From positions 62,001 to 126,000 of the forward strand of contig JAKCPI010025284.1 in the NCBI GenBank assembly GCA_023213315.1: a stretch of DNA of 64,000 nucleotides, given 5' to 3'. This document shows, in pieces, positions 32,865 to 44,518 of this stretch. The stretch's first letter is position 1; every line of letters begins with the position of its first letter. The notes under the pieces are model-generated. The model saw nothing but the letters and a program-made list of their open reading frames with translations. It was not told the DNA's origin and searched no databases. The position numbers and the translations under genes were made by a program. The DNA is from Euborellia annulipes (taxonomy: Eukaryota > Arthropoda > Insecta > Dermaptera > Anisolabididae).

Positions 32865-34263
32865 CAGTGGCGTACCGAGGGGAGGGGCGGGGGGGGGGCG
32901 GTCCGCCCCAGGCCCCGAGCCGGCATAGGCCCCCATATATTTATGAAAAAAAAAAATTTAATGAAAATTTCCCTTTGAGAGGACCCGGGGCCCTCAGGGC
33001 TCAAGTAAAAACGGAAAAATTTAGAAAAAAACAAAATTTAATGAAAATTTCTGTTTGAGAGGCCCCGGGACCCTCAGGGCTCAAGTAAAAGCGGAAAAAT
33101 TTAGAAAAAACAAAACAAAATTTAATGAAAATTTCTCTTTGAGAGGCCCCGGGGCCCTCAGGGCTCAAGTAAAAACGGAAAAATTTAGAAAAAAAAACAA
33201 AATTTAATGAAAATTTCTGTTTGAGAGGCCCCGGGACCCTCAGGGCTCAAGTAAAAGCGGAAAAATTTAGAAAAAACAAAACAAAATTTAATGAAAATTT
33301 CTCTTTGAGAGGCCCCGGGGCCCTCAGGGCTCAAGTAAAAACGGAAAAATTTAGAAAAAAAAACAAAATTTAATGAAAATTTCTCTTTGAGAGGCCCCGG
33401 AGCCCTCAGGGCTCAAGTAAAAGCGGAAAAATTTAGAAAAAAAAAAACAAAATTTAATGAAAATTTCTCTTTGAGAGGCCCCGGGGCCCTCAGGGCTCAA
33501 GTAAAAACGGAAAAATTTAGAAAAAAACAAAATTTAATGAAAATTTCTCTTTGAGAGGCCCCGGGGCCCTCAGGGCTCAACTAAAAACGGAAAAATTTAG
33601 AAAAAAACAAAATTTAATGAAAATTTCTCTTTGAGAGGCCCCGGGGCCCTCAGGGCTCAAGTAAAAACGGAAAAATTTAGAAAAAAACAAAATTTAATGA
33701 AAATTTCTCTTTGAGAGGCCCCGGAGCCCTCAGGGCTCAAGTAAAAGCGGAAAAATTTAGAAAAAAAAAACAAAATTTAATGAAAATTTCTCTTTGAGAG
33801 GCCCCGGGGCCCTCAGGGCTCAAGTAAAAACGGAAAAATTTAGAAAAAAACAAAATTTAATGAAAATTTCTCTTTGAGAGGCCCCGGAGCCCTCAGGGCT
33901 CAAGTAAAAGCGGAAAAATTTAGAAAAAACAAAATTTAATGAAAATTTCTCTTTGAGAGGCCCCGGGGCCCTCAGGGCTCAAGTAAAAACGGAAAAATTT
34001 AGAAAAAAACAAAATTTAATGAAAATTTCTCTTTGAGAGGCCCCGGGGCCCTCAGGGCTCAAGTAAAAACGGAAAAATTTAGAAAAAAAAAAATTTAATG
34101 AAAATTTCCCTTGGGGTTCAGGGATATACGGTATTTTAAAAATATTTTTGTGTATGGAGATGAAGGATATTTAAAGATGAGCACCCCCTCCCAAAAAAAA
34201 TTCAATATAGAGCCCCCTCTTCTAGTGCCGCCCCAGGCCCCCAACTGCCTCGGTACGCCTCTG
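32865..34263 (-). mobile_element. hAT-type element with a 14-unit internal tandem array
   Basis: Inverted ends CAGTGGCGTACCGAGG / CCTCGGTACGCCTCTG and a perfect 8-bp duplication ACTTCATC (32857-32864, 34264-34271). From about 32945 to 34100 a unit of about 80 bp is repeated 14 times, each with AATTTAATGAAAATTTC, TTTGAGAGGCCCCGG and CAGGGCTCAAGTAAAA. The insertion lies within a Ty3/gypsy pol remnant. Confidence 0.93.
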
Positions 34264-34289
34264 ACTTCATCTCTTCAATCGAAGAAGAA

Positions 34290-34390
34290 GAAGATTAAAT
34301 ACAAACCTACTGCTGAAAATATCAATGCAGACGTGCTTTCACGTTTACCTATTCCATATAAAGAAAAAAATCATTGTGTGGTTTTATGAA
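34290..34390 (+). pseudogene. Ty3/gypsy remnant B, end of RNase H
   Basis: KYKPTAENINADVLSRLP is the conserved RNase H tail. It lies immediately right of the hAT 32865-34263 and left of a W repeat. Confidence 0.75.
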
Positions 34391-34766
34391 ACCACGATGC
34401 AAGTGAAACTTTTTTCAGATCGTAGGCGTTTAACTGAAAGTTTTCAGAAAATTGTTCAATTAAGGGTATTAAAATCGCGTTTTTAATCTTAACTTAATAA
34501 TTGGAAAATGATGAATGATAATGGTAAATCAATACAGGCATATTAAAAACTGTGAACGATATTTATTTGGTAACTGGTAACGGAGGGCGGCGCGTCTAGC
34601 CAGGGAGCTTTGCCTCCCTGGACCCCCCACCTGCTGGCTCGGGCCCACCTTCGGCGGACCCTCGCCTTTTCGTAATTATGGGAAACTGGCTGGCTCGGGA
34701 TCATTTTAAATTATTTTAAAAATTATATTTTATCAATTTAAAAATTGAATTATTAAATCTCACAAT

Positions 34767-35475
34767 TATTTTTACTTTCTCTTACCTATGTATATATGTA
34801 ATATATATATAGAGAGAAAGTATTGGATTCATGTCAAAAATTCGATGTCGAGATTTTGATGGATCTTCACGTTTTGAGGTCCCCTGAATCCAAAAAAGTG
34901 GTTTTCGCGACATGGTCTGTCTGTGTGTGTGTGGGTGGGTGTGTGTGTGGGTGGGTGTGTGTGTGGGTGTGTCTGTGTTCAATTTTAAGCATGAAGGAAT
35001 TGAGCTACGAGGTTGAAATTTTATATTTTAGTTAAACACCCCCCGGGACCGGAAAAATAAGCTTTTAATCAAAATCGGCCAAAGAGTACTAGTACTTTAC
35101 TGATGTACTTTTTCAGTTTTTTTCGATTTTCTCAAAATTTGCTCCAACGATTTTTTTTTTAATTCAAAAATCAATTATTTTTTAGATGCTCTTTCAAATG
35201 TATATTCTCATTTTGCGATTGAAATCTTCTGAAGACCACTTTACTCTTGTATTTCATAGGGAAGATAGGAGAAATGGTTGCCATGGTAACAAAATATAAA
35301 TATTTTCCCATACTTATAAATTTTACATCTGAATTCATATGTTCCGTACTGTCATGTCGGGAACTAAATATATGTCGACACAAAAAATCTGGTGTGACAA
35401 GCACAGAACACAACTTTCGATTACCGAAGGTAAGAGAAAGTTGTGTGCTGTGCGCCAGTCACACCAGATTTTTTT
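34767..35475 (-). repeat. W repeat, complete copy on the minus strand
   Basis: All landmarks are present in reverse, plus a GT-rich microsatellite (34915-34976). It lies between pieces of Ty3/gypsy remnant B, so it inserted into that element. Confidence 0.85.
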
Positions 35476-35639
35476 ATAATTCGTTATATATATTAAATTT
35501 TAACTTTCTTATTTTTGTCGTCACTAATTGTGACGTCATGACTTGTAGCGTCACGGCACTTGACGTCACGACCTGTAACGCGACATGCTGATAGAAGAGC
35601 CAAAAAATTTGGGAGGATATAATAAAAGTTTCACTTTAA

Positions 35640-36145
35640 AAAATTGTTGATAATGTTGATATTTTTGAGATTAATCAATTAGAGGTTTTGTCAATTGAAA
35701 GCAAATATATCGCAGAAGAACTTAAAAATGATCCTCAAAATTTGGTTAAATTTGTCGAGGCATTATCGAAGGGAGAAAATTTTTCAAGAATGGATAATTA
35801 TTTTAAAACAAATTTAGAAGAATGGTCTTTACAATCAAGATGTCTCTTTAGAGGTCATCGTATTGTAATCCCTTCGAATCTGAGGAAAAAGATACTTCAA
35901 GAACTGCACGAGGGGCATGTAGGTATTGTTCGTATGAAAGCTTTAGCTAGATCCTATGGTTGGTGGCCAAAAATAGATAGCGACATTGAATACGAGGTTA
36001 AAAATTGTATGAATTGTCAAATTTTAGTTAGTGACAACGGTCCTCAATTTTGTTCAGAAGAATTTAAAAGATTTTTACAAGATATAGGAATCAAGCATAA
36101 ACGATTGGCCCCTTATCACCCGACAACTAATGGCCCGGTTGGGTA
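35640..36145 (+). pseudogene. Ty3/gypsy remnant B, integrase with an internal deletion
   Basis: LHEGHVGIVRMKALARSYGW and CMNCQ form the HHCC zinc-binding domain. The frame then jumps to VSDNGPQFCSEEFKRFLQ and APYHPTTNG. The segment with the first catalytic Asp is missing (about 60 residues by family length) and the sequence is cut before the catalytic Glu. The frame is otherwise open. Confidence 0.85.
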
Positions 36146-36360
36146 CGTGGATGGCGACCACGAGCTACCCTAGCTGGGACTGGCATTACTTCTATTCTTT
36201 GCATGTCAGTCTCTTCCCTTCTATATTTTCAACAGGCGTCAGACCGTGTGACGGGCCAGCCTGTACTATTCCTTCCCGGTCGCAAAAACCCATGAAACCA
36301 AAATTCCAAATTCCGCCGACCCCGCACTGCAGGAATAAGGAATAATCAGGCAAAGAAAGA
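36144..36360 (+). repeat. (AAG)n-tailed short retroposon, second copy
   Basis: GGCGACCACGAGCTACCCTAG, GACTGGCATTACTTC, CAGGCGTCAGACCGTG, CCTTCCCGGTCGCAAAAAC, then AAGAAAGAAGAAG. It interrupts the integrase of remnant B. Confidence 0.65.
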
Positions 36361-36365
36361 AGAAG

Positions 36366-36590
36366 AAATCGGCTATATATCCTAATAAAACTTTAGTCGC
36401 GTACAGGAATTATGGATCGGAACCTAAATGAAAATTTGGCAAAATAATAGAATCTGAAGGATCAAGAAATTATATTATTAAAACGGAAGAAGGAATTAAA
36501 ATTAGAAGACATGTGGACCAAATTCGTAAAATTGGACAACAATTACGAGGGAGGAAGGGAGAAGAATCTTGAAGAGGGAGTGGTTGTATT
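36366..36590 (+). pseudogene. Ty3/gypsy remnant B, integrase C-terminal region
   Basis: YPNKTLVAYRNYG at 36377-36415, then IIESEGSRNYIIKTEEGIKI and RRHVDQIRKIGQQLR, the GPY/F-like tail module that ends Ty3/gypsy pol. One frame break lies near 36415. A purine-rich tract (36547-36585) precedes the LTR, as a polypurine primer would. Confidence 0.65.
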
Positions 36591-36648
36591 TGTTGTTGTT
36601 TTATTTGTTGTCGCTTTATTTGTTGTAGCTTAATGTCTCTAAGAGACT

Positions 36649-36980
36649 TGTAGTGTCCCACAGAGCCAAAGGACTTAAGTGAAAAAATAACGAAAGTGAG
36701 ACACTAACCCTTGGGAGAATCCGCCTTTGTAAGGGTGAGTTGAAATTATTTAAGATAAATTTTTGACTGACATTTGAAGTTAAGGTGTTTAAAAGAGAGT
36801 GAAATGTGAGGCCAACAAATATATATAGTTGGCGAGAAAAAATTGTAAACGAATAATAAGAACTATGTAAAATATGAATAATAAAAATTATATAAATGAA
36901 TAAACACACTCGGCCTCCGTCATCAAACTTTTGTCTTTTATTAACTAAAATTATTCCTGACTCCGAGGGCAGCCATTCTA
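36649..36980 (+). repeat. probable 3' LTR of Ty3/gypsy remnant B
   Basis: Starts TGTAGTGTCCCACAGAGCC about 60 bp after the integrase end. It contains a poly(A) signal AATAAA at 36898-36903 followed by ACACTCGGCC. The right border is not certain because no 5' LTR is in the window. Confidence 0.5.
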
Positions 36981-37584
36981 AATTGGCAACTGAAGTCCAG
37001 GGAGGTCTCTCTTTATTCCAACGGCCCCTGGAACTTTCAGTGAGAGCTCCTCCACTCTCATCGGAGTCCGGAACTACCCGTCTGCCAACACCCCATCCAC
37101 ACTTAACACAACAGACTATTTATTATGATTTAATGTTATATATATTTATATTTAAATTAAAAATCATTTTATATATCTGATCTTATTTTCTTCAATACTT
37201 AAAACTATAGATGAGGCCGGTCGAGCTGGAATTATCCCGGGCCGCTGTAACTTCCCAATCCTATTAGGGTGCAAATGTTTATGTTCGCCATGGTATCTAT
37301 GACTATTTAAGTTCGAATCTAGATATTTTGAATACTAGGCCTATTATCTTATTCAAATATATAGATCTTGAAAAATATTTAACTATAACGAACCCCACGG
37401 CATTAAAGGCTTTGCTGCTTACAGTAGTGTGTTAGAGCAGACTCGGATATCTATCCCTCTACTGGTTTAAAAAGCGGCGCACAAGTGATAAATTCTTCTT
37501 TAAAGTTTTTCACTTTGTTAGTAACTTGCGCGACTAACTGCATATAAGGGGAAGTGAGTTTTATTGGTGTAGGTCGAGGGTCCG

Positions 37585-37659
37585 GTGGCCTGGTGCAATG
37601 GACAGCATGCCTATGCCCCGGAAAGGTTGGAGATCCTGGGTTCGATTCCCGGGGGCCAT
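37585..37659 (+). repeat. tRNA-derived SINE head (family 1)
   Basis: A 75-nt tRNA-like fold: acceptor GTGGCCT / GGGCCAT, T arm CTGGG-TTCGATT-CCCGG, D arm and imperfect anticodon arm. Box A TGGCCTGGTGCAATGG and box B GGTTCGATTCC are intact. The anticodon stem has a mismatch and the loop lacks U33, so it is a SINE and not a tRNA gene. The body runs to about 37712 and ends TTGTTAAATAAAAA. Confidence 0.75.
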
Positions 37660-38259
37660 GGGATGTTTGGCCTCACCAATAAACAACGCTCAGAGTGTTG
37701 TTAAATAAAAATATAGAGCTACAATTCGACAGGATACAAGAGTCATTGCTCTTGGATGGTCAGTCTGGTGATGTTTCCTGGCAAAATCCCCGGTGGAAAT
37801 ATTCCAGCCTGAATTCAAGAAACATAATATGTCTGAATGAGAAGTGGGTAGCCTATTTGCAGGAGTGTACTGGTGGTGAAAATGGTTTCGAACACAAATA
37901 CTTTTCACTTCTATATTGTAACTAGGGGGGTGCCGGGCGAGGCACCCCCCCCCCTCTCCAGAAGGCTCGTGGTCCCCCCAGAAAGCTCTTTGCCCCAAGA
38001 AAAATTGAGAAAATATGGGGCTTTCCAGGATAGCTGGTCCCATGCCCCCCCCCTCAGCGAGGATGGCGGCAGCCAAATTCTCTAGTTACACCTATGGTAA
38101 GTGGGGACAAACTTACTGATGTTGATATAAGCAATTTTACTATTCATTTAAGTAATACAAAAAAAAAAAACATATAGATAGAGATTGAAAATGAAATTTT
38201 TCATAATACCAAATTTGTTCTATCTCCAAGGAGAGAGTAATAGGAGGGCGTGAAAAAAT

Positions 38260-38440
38260 TTACGTTTTAAAGCGTTTAAAACGCATGCGCATTTTGTTAT
38301 CAGCGTGACGTAATCTATATCGTCCAGGAAGCCAAAAGTCAAGAGTTAGAATATAAGGAGCGTTCAGAGCATTCAGTGGAAGATTCCGAAATGCCTGGGT
38401 AAAGAATCATCTAAATATTGAGTTGTTTTGGACCAAAGAT
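38260..38440 (+). promoter_or_regulatory. candidate promoter-like segment with NRF-1 and CRE type motifs
   Basis: ACGCATGCGCATTTTG (38281-38296) followed by GTGACGTAA (38306-38314) and, at 38440, ATGTAAGTAA, which could be a splice donor. No protein frame of note follows. Confidence 0.25.
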
Positions 38441-39162
38441 AATGTAAGTAATGTGTTTGTTTATTGTTATTATTTAATGGAACTATAGAGTAGAAGAGTA
38501 AGAGTATTTTTAAAAAGCCTAAACGAATTCCAATCATTCAATAATAGATGAAAAAGAATTTCAAAATAAAATTCAAAATAAATTAAATAGTTCAGTTTAT
38601 ATGCAATCGCAATTCAAAATTTTTATTTATTCCGGATAGTGTCAGAGTTCATTAATCTTAGCCAATTCGAAAGATGGCCAAGAAATTGCAAAAGAGACCA
38701 AACATATATTTTTTAAAAGCCAAGATTGAAATTCTGAAATATAAATAAAAAAATTGCCACCTTAGTTAAAACAGAAATACTCTATCCTCTCGATTTTCTA
38801 GCAAGAAAGATCGAACGAGGAATTCAGGAGGCTGGATTACTAACAAAGAGCGCTAGTTGTTCAATACCTGTCTGAAATTTTTCTAAAACCCAAACCGGAA
38901 CTAGATGCACGCAGTGATAAGGGTAATTAGAATTATTATTATTATTATTATTATTATATTAGCATGTACATCTTTATATCCCATATTGATTAATCTATCT
39001 AATATTTCGTCCCGAATACTTTCAAAGATATTATCTAAAAAAGAGAAGGAAGGAGCGGAGGGGGGTTTGGGCAACCCTACAAATTTCTGGCGAAATATTC
39101 GACATATAATAGCAGAATATACAACAAATGACAAATTATTTTCGCGCCCAAGAATTTGACAT

Positions 39163-40193
39163 TAAAAAATCTGGTGTGACGGGAGCACAGCACACTTTCT
39201 CTTACCGAAGGGTAACCCTTCGGTAAGAGAAAGTTGTGCACCGTGCTGGTCACACCAGATTTTTTGTGTCGAGATATATTTAGTTTCCCATAGCACTTTA
39301 GTTTCAAACTTGCATTTTAAATGTTGACTGCTTGAAATAAACTATGGTTATTTTTCAAAATTTTAATCTCATATTTGGACATTTTATACACAATATAGAA
39401 TCCTAAATAAATACAAAATTTCATAATTGGAAAAAAAAATTTTAAATGCGTATAAAGTTCCAAAGGGGACCCCCTTTTGAATCGAAATTAACATACAAAT
39501 TCCTATAGGAAATTAACATTGGGCCTATGGAAGGATAAGGCGGAAAGTGAATTTAAAACGAGTAGAAAGAGAGAGACAGACGATAATGTTGGCAAGTGAG
39601 AGAGAGATATGTTTTCTATGAAACAATTAAAGACAGAAATAAAATAAAAATAAAAGGGCATCTAAATAATAATTGATTTATCTAAATTTTAATCTAATAA
39701 AAAGAAACAGATTTAAATTCTGTTACCAAGGCAACCATTTCTCCTATCTAAGAACAAGAGTAAAGTGGTCCTCAGAAGATTTCAACGGCAAAATGAGAAT
39801 ATACATTTTAAAGAGCATCTAAAATATAGTTGATTTATGAATTAAAAAAAAAATCCTTGGAGCAAATTTTGAGAAAATTGAAAAAAACTGAAAAAGTACA
39901 TCAGTAAAATACTAGTACTTTTTGGCCGATTTTGTTTAAAAGCTTATTAACACGAATTCGGAAAGTGCCTAACTTAAATATAAAATTTCAACTTCCTAGC
40001 TCATTTCCTTCATGGTCAAAAGTGTCCACACACACACACACAGGCCAATTTGCGGGACCCACTTTTTTTGGACTCAGGGGACCTCAAAACATGTACCAGG
40101 TATATCCATCAAAATTTTGACATCGAATTTTTGACATGATCGCAATACTTTTCTTTCTCTATATATTTCATATATAGGGTAAGAGAAAGTAAA
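39163..40193 (+). repeat. W repeat with about 400 bp of foreign sequence inside
   Basis: The head (39163-39310) and the body and tail (about 39720-40193) are both in order. The interval has no W similarity and ends in an AG-rich stretch; its origin is unknown. Confidence 0.7.
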
Positions 40194-41040
40194 AATGAAT
40201 GAATGGTTTAGTCATTTCTTTTGAAAATAAATAATCTTGCTGAATCAATAAACATTGACTAAGTGGAAAAAGAACTTTAAAAGACAAGACTAGATTAAAA
40301 AATTTTATTTTATTAATTGAAAACAAAAGTTTGAAATATTATTTATAACAATTAGGACAAATATTGCATCAAATTTGAATAGAAAATGAAAGTGAAATCA
40401 AATGCTATTTATTAATTATTTGTTCAAAATAAAATGTGTTAGTAAAAGCTCGTGATCAAAGAACCGAAATTTGTTAAAATATCTTTGTATGATATATTTT
40501 CAAGAAATCAATATTTTTATTATACATACATAAGGAAAGTTGCACTAAGTGAACAAAAGTAACTTTAATGAATAAGTCTGCTTAAATGGGATAAAGCCAT
40601 AGTAGAAAAAAGTAAAGTAATAAAAAGATTTAATGGCTGCCCATTAACTAATATTGACTCACCTTAGGAAAATGTTCTAATTAATTGAAACAAAACCAAA
40701 TGAACGAGATTTTGAAAACTCAAATTAATTTGCTCCCACTAGAATCGGTGAACATTAAATCTTTTTATAAGCTTAATTCTGAATCCTATTTAGATTGGGC
40801 TTTAACTTTAATTAATGTTTATTTTATTGTCATTTTCGCGGTTTTGTTACCAGTATTAACCCACCAGAAAGTGAAGTTATTTAAAATTCCACTTATGTAA
40901 AAAATGTATTAAAAATATGAATCAAATCAATTTTTGATAAGAATTTCATTTAAGATAAGATAAAAAAGTAAAATTTTGATTTTATTCACAACTGAAAAAA
41001 AATTTACAAATACTTCTACTGTCGCTATGAACACCAGATT
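40194..41040. other. AT-rich DNA downstream of the HBO1 exons
   Basis: No coding similarity; the next HBO1 exon is not here. Confidence 0.5.
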
Positions 41041-41242
41041 TGTGTAGTTTTTTCAGGTTATGCTGCAGTTGGCTGGTAGTTTAGAGAAATTGCTGGGAAG
41101 AATGAAACTTAACTAATCTATTGCAGAGACTTTTATTAGTCGCCCGCCTTAAATCAATAGGCAATTAGTGAAGTTTAATTCTTACCAGCTATTCCTCTAA
41201 TCTGCTAGTCACCTGCACCATCACCTATAAAAAACTACACAA
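41041..41242. mobile_element. 202-bp foldback MITE
   Basis: Inverted ends TGTGTAGTTTTTT with arms of about 80 bp (GCTGGTAGTTTAGAG, GGGAAGAATGAAACTT and complements). Superfamily unknown. Confidence 0.7.
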
Positions 41243-41271
41243 AAAATTTTAGACATATAATATTACAGGTG

Positions 41272-41530
41272 TAACAGCGTTTTTAAGATTATAATAATCT
41301 ATTTCATCTATATTATCTATACAGTCATTTGTGTCTGAAGTGACACGTTGTGATTACTCTGAGGAGTAACTTTCATGAGAATACTGAGGTGGGTTCCCAT
41401 TTCCTTCCTCAGGAGGAGGCATCTCAAAGAGAATTGAATAATCTTTTGCCATGAGGTGGATTTGAACTTGAGTTGTCTTCAACTTTCAAGCTTAACTCCT
41501 TTATCCCCTGGGCTAATAGCCTCCTCATCT
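41272..41530 (-). repeat. tRNA-derived SINE (family 2)
   Basis: Minus strand: box A TATTAGCCCAGGGGATAA, box B AAGTTCAAATCCACC, then a body with GAGATGCCTCCTCCTGAGG. Its 3' part (GATTATAATCTTAAAAACGC) recurs alone at about 42303-42368. Confidence 0.7.
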
Positions 41531-41588
41531 ATACTACTAAGTGTGATATCTAAGTTAGTTTCTACAAATCAATGCTCAAAAAATTTTA

Positions 41589-42026
<438 letters not shown>

Positions 42027-42627
42027 CTAACAAAAGAGAAAAGATGAATTATTATTTTTAAATTAGAAATATACATAGATATATAATAAAAGTTAGTATT
42101 CACTAAAAATATTTACCAATGATAAATATATAATTAAAAAAATAAGTCAGAGTCTTCCTTTCCCAATCCTTTTTGCAAATCTATCTATTTTTATTAGTTC
42201 TTTCTTTTAGAGGCAAGACAGTGTTTTGGAAAGGGTAAATATATTCTCTCTTATTTTAATGCAATATGTTTTAATTTTTAAATTATTATAAACATTCATT
42301 TAGGTGTAACAGCGTTTTTAAGATTAGAATAATCTATCTCATCTAATCTATCTATTCAGTCATGAGAATAATACAAATTTTTGAAGTGTAAATTTCTTTG
42401 AGTGTAGAATTCTTGAGAGAATGAATTAATGATCCGTCATGTCACACTCAGCTCAACCACTCAATTTTTGTTAGTAAATCAAAGGAAAAACATTATTTTA
42501 TCATTCAGGATTCCAGCAAAAAAAATGGATAAAAATTTAAAATTAAAGTAGTAACACCCGAGAATTGAGCTGAGCCGAGTGGGACGTGACGGATCACAAT
42601 CATTCGTTGTGTAAAATAAAAACTTAC

Positions 42628-42954
42628 TATCTTCTCACTGGCGATGGCCTGAGCTTCTTCAAAAAGACGTAAATCATAATCAGGAACAAGTCCAGTTAGA
42701 ACAGGCTCGCGAACTTTGATCAAATCTGAGTTGTCTTGTCCTGAATAATTTGTCGAATTGGTTGCTAATGGAAGGGGCGGTGGTGGTGCTGGTGTGCTTG
42801 TCCTTTTAGCTCGCATCTCTTTAACTTTTAATTGATAGTGACGTTGTTCAGCAGTCGGATGACATCCTTTTGCTGATTTTGGAGATTTCATGTTGTAAGC
42901 AGCTAATAATTTTTTTCTTTCTTCTTCCTTTGATTGCCGTTCTGCATAAGCGTC
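42628..42954 (-). CDS. chm: HBO1/chameau MYST acetyltransferase, linker exon between C2HC finger and MYST domain
   Basis: Acceptor TTTTTAG at 42955-42961, donor GTAAGT at 42622-42627; 327 nt, 109 codons, phase 0 at both ends. It starts DAYAERQSKEEERKKLL, a charged probable helix matching the region just after the finger in KAT7 (there, ...RDKQIEERML...). It continues through a conserved-looking RHYQLKVKEMRAKR, a Pro-rich spacer (TPAPPPPLPLATN) and REPVLTGLVPDYDLRLFEEAQAIASEKI at its end, which parallels the REPLLE..SEYDLDLFRRAQ segment of KAT7. The order finger, linker, MYST domain is that of HBO1 and not of Tip60 or MOF, which have a chromodomain. The flanking introns are 285 and 601 bp. Confidence 0.9.
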
Positions 42955-43239
42955 CTAAAAATATAAAGTGATATAAGATTTTAAGAGCCTACAGAGATAA
43001 GTTTATTTTTTACTAATATAATATTTAAATGTTGTGATAGGTCTATAGGTTCATTCATCGAAGATTATATCTGTTATAGAACAGATAAAAAAAAACTTAA
43101 TATACTGAACTCGTCAATACACAATTTATTTATTTATTTTTTTGATATCTTTTATCAAGTTGCAAATTTATTTTAAAAGATTCATTCTTAATATTAATAT
43201 ATGGTAAAAGGAATAGCTGTAATTTATTTATTTACGTAC

Positions 43240-43544
43240 CTTGCACTGTTGAGGTGTCTTATTATGATAGCTTGGACATGCATCAATAGTAAAATGTTTT
43301 TCAAATCGTCCACCCAGGTGACCAAGGGAATCGCATCCTTCAAGGGGACAACGGCGCTCTTCAAGAATAGAATTATCCCCATCGGATTGTTCTGTTCGAC
43401 GACCTCCACCTTTTCCCTTTCGAGGTGCAACTGAAGTCATCGTGGTCGCTACAGGAGCTGTTCCTCCACGAACCAGCGCTGGTGGTCGCTTCCCAAGACA
43501 TTTCGCTTCTCGGGTAACATTTGCAGAGGTGCTCTTTTTAATAT
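43240..43544 (-). CDS. chm: HBO1/chameau MYST acetyltransferase, C2HC zinc-finger exon
   Basis: The acceptor TTTGCAG is at 43545-43551 and the donor GTACGT at 43234-43239. The exon starts with two bases that complete a split codon, then 101 codons. Residues 1-63 are basic and low complexity. Residues 64-101 hold a C2HC finger: CPLEGCDSLGHLGG, then His 83 and Cys 89 (C-x4-C-x12-H-x5-C), followed by YHNKTPQQC. This is the Myt1-type finger found upstream of the catalytic domain in HBO1/KAT7 and Drosophila chameau. KAT7 acetylates histone H3K14 and H4 with BRPF or JADE scaffolds and helps license replication origins (known for the family). Shorter reading frames in two other frames here are shadows. 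Confidence 0.9.
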
Positions 43545-44031
43545 CTGCAAATTAAAGTAAATCCAATTTTAAATTATAATTTTTCTTTGTTTATTTATTT
43601 TAACTTCAATAACTCAGTTTATTTTATATTTTTCCTTGATAATTTACATAAATAAATTTTATTTTTCTTGAGATTTGATTATTATATTTGGTAAAAAATC
43701 ATATATTCTAATTATATCAAGCAAACCTATCAAAATAAAAATATTTTTTAATAATTTATTTATTCAAGTTCTTAAAAATAACAAAATATAGTAAAAACTA
43801 TTTTAAGAAAGTGAAGTTTTCTACCGCTGAAAATTTGTTAATTTCACATTAATCTAAAAATGCAGTTTCCTTTCCACTCGAGTAGTCGTTATAAGTTGAA
43901 TGTAACATGGAATGGGAACCATTCTAAAAAAATTTATTAGTTTAAAAATTTCCAATAAATTAAAGTAGTGGGAATTACAAAATGTGGAAAGCCTCAAATT
44001 TTTTATTATGAATCTGCTTATCTGTACTTCG

Positions 44032-44293
44032 CAAGGGCGGATCCAGAGGTGTTTCTCGGGGGGTAATCTGGAGTGACTCGTCGCACAGCACACTATTTTT
44101 TCATAATTTCGGTAATTTAAAGGCGCATTCTGTACTTGATTGGCAGAATATAAATACAAATCAAATTTTTAAGTATTAATTTTTAAAATTTTACATTAAA
44201 AATAAATTTTTTTGAAAAAAAAGGCATTTTTTTCAAATCTCGGGGGGGGGGGGGTAATTACCCTCTTTACCCTCCCCCTTGTATCCGCCCTTG
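44032..44293 (+). mobile_element. hAT MITE, CAAGGGCGGATCC family, in the HBO1 intron
   Basis: 262 bp with a perfect 8-bp duplication GTACTTCG (44024-44031, 44294-44301). Confidence 0.92.
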
Positions 44294-44518
44294 GTACTTC
44301 GTTGATCATGATGGGTTTTGATAAACTTGACTTGAGTCGGAACAAGTGCACAGTACTTGATAACGGCTGCAGAATAAATAGCCGAAAAGTTTTACAGTCT
44401 TATTTATATTTTTAATAAATAATTAATAACATAATAATAAATAAATAAATAATAATAATAAATAATTAATAACAAAAATATGGTCCTTAACTAAAAATTC
44501 CCTATATATATCATATAT

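Larger units (their letters stand above)
36981..39162. other. mostly unassigned region with one SINE
   Basis: 37920-38095 is a GC-rich transposon-like piece ending CTAGTTACACCTATGG. 38260-38440 is promoter-like. (ATT)n runs at 38933-38957. No exon found. Confidence 0.4.

Noticed and set aside
37585..37659. Functional tRNA gene
   Set aside because: The anticodon stem is imperfect, U33 is missing, and a SINE-like body and A-rich tail follow.
37690..38085. 128-codon minus-strand frame beginning MAAAILAEGGG
   Set aside because: It spans a poly-C-rich transposon piece and shows no family motif.
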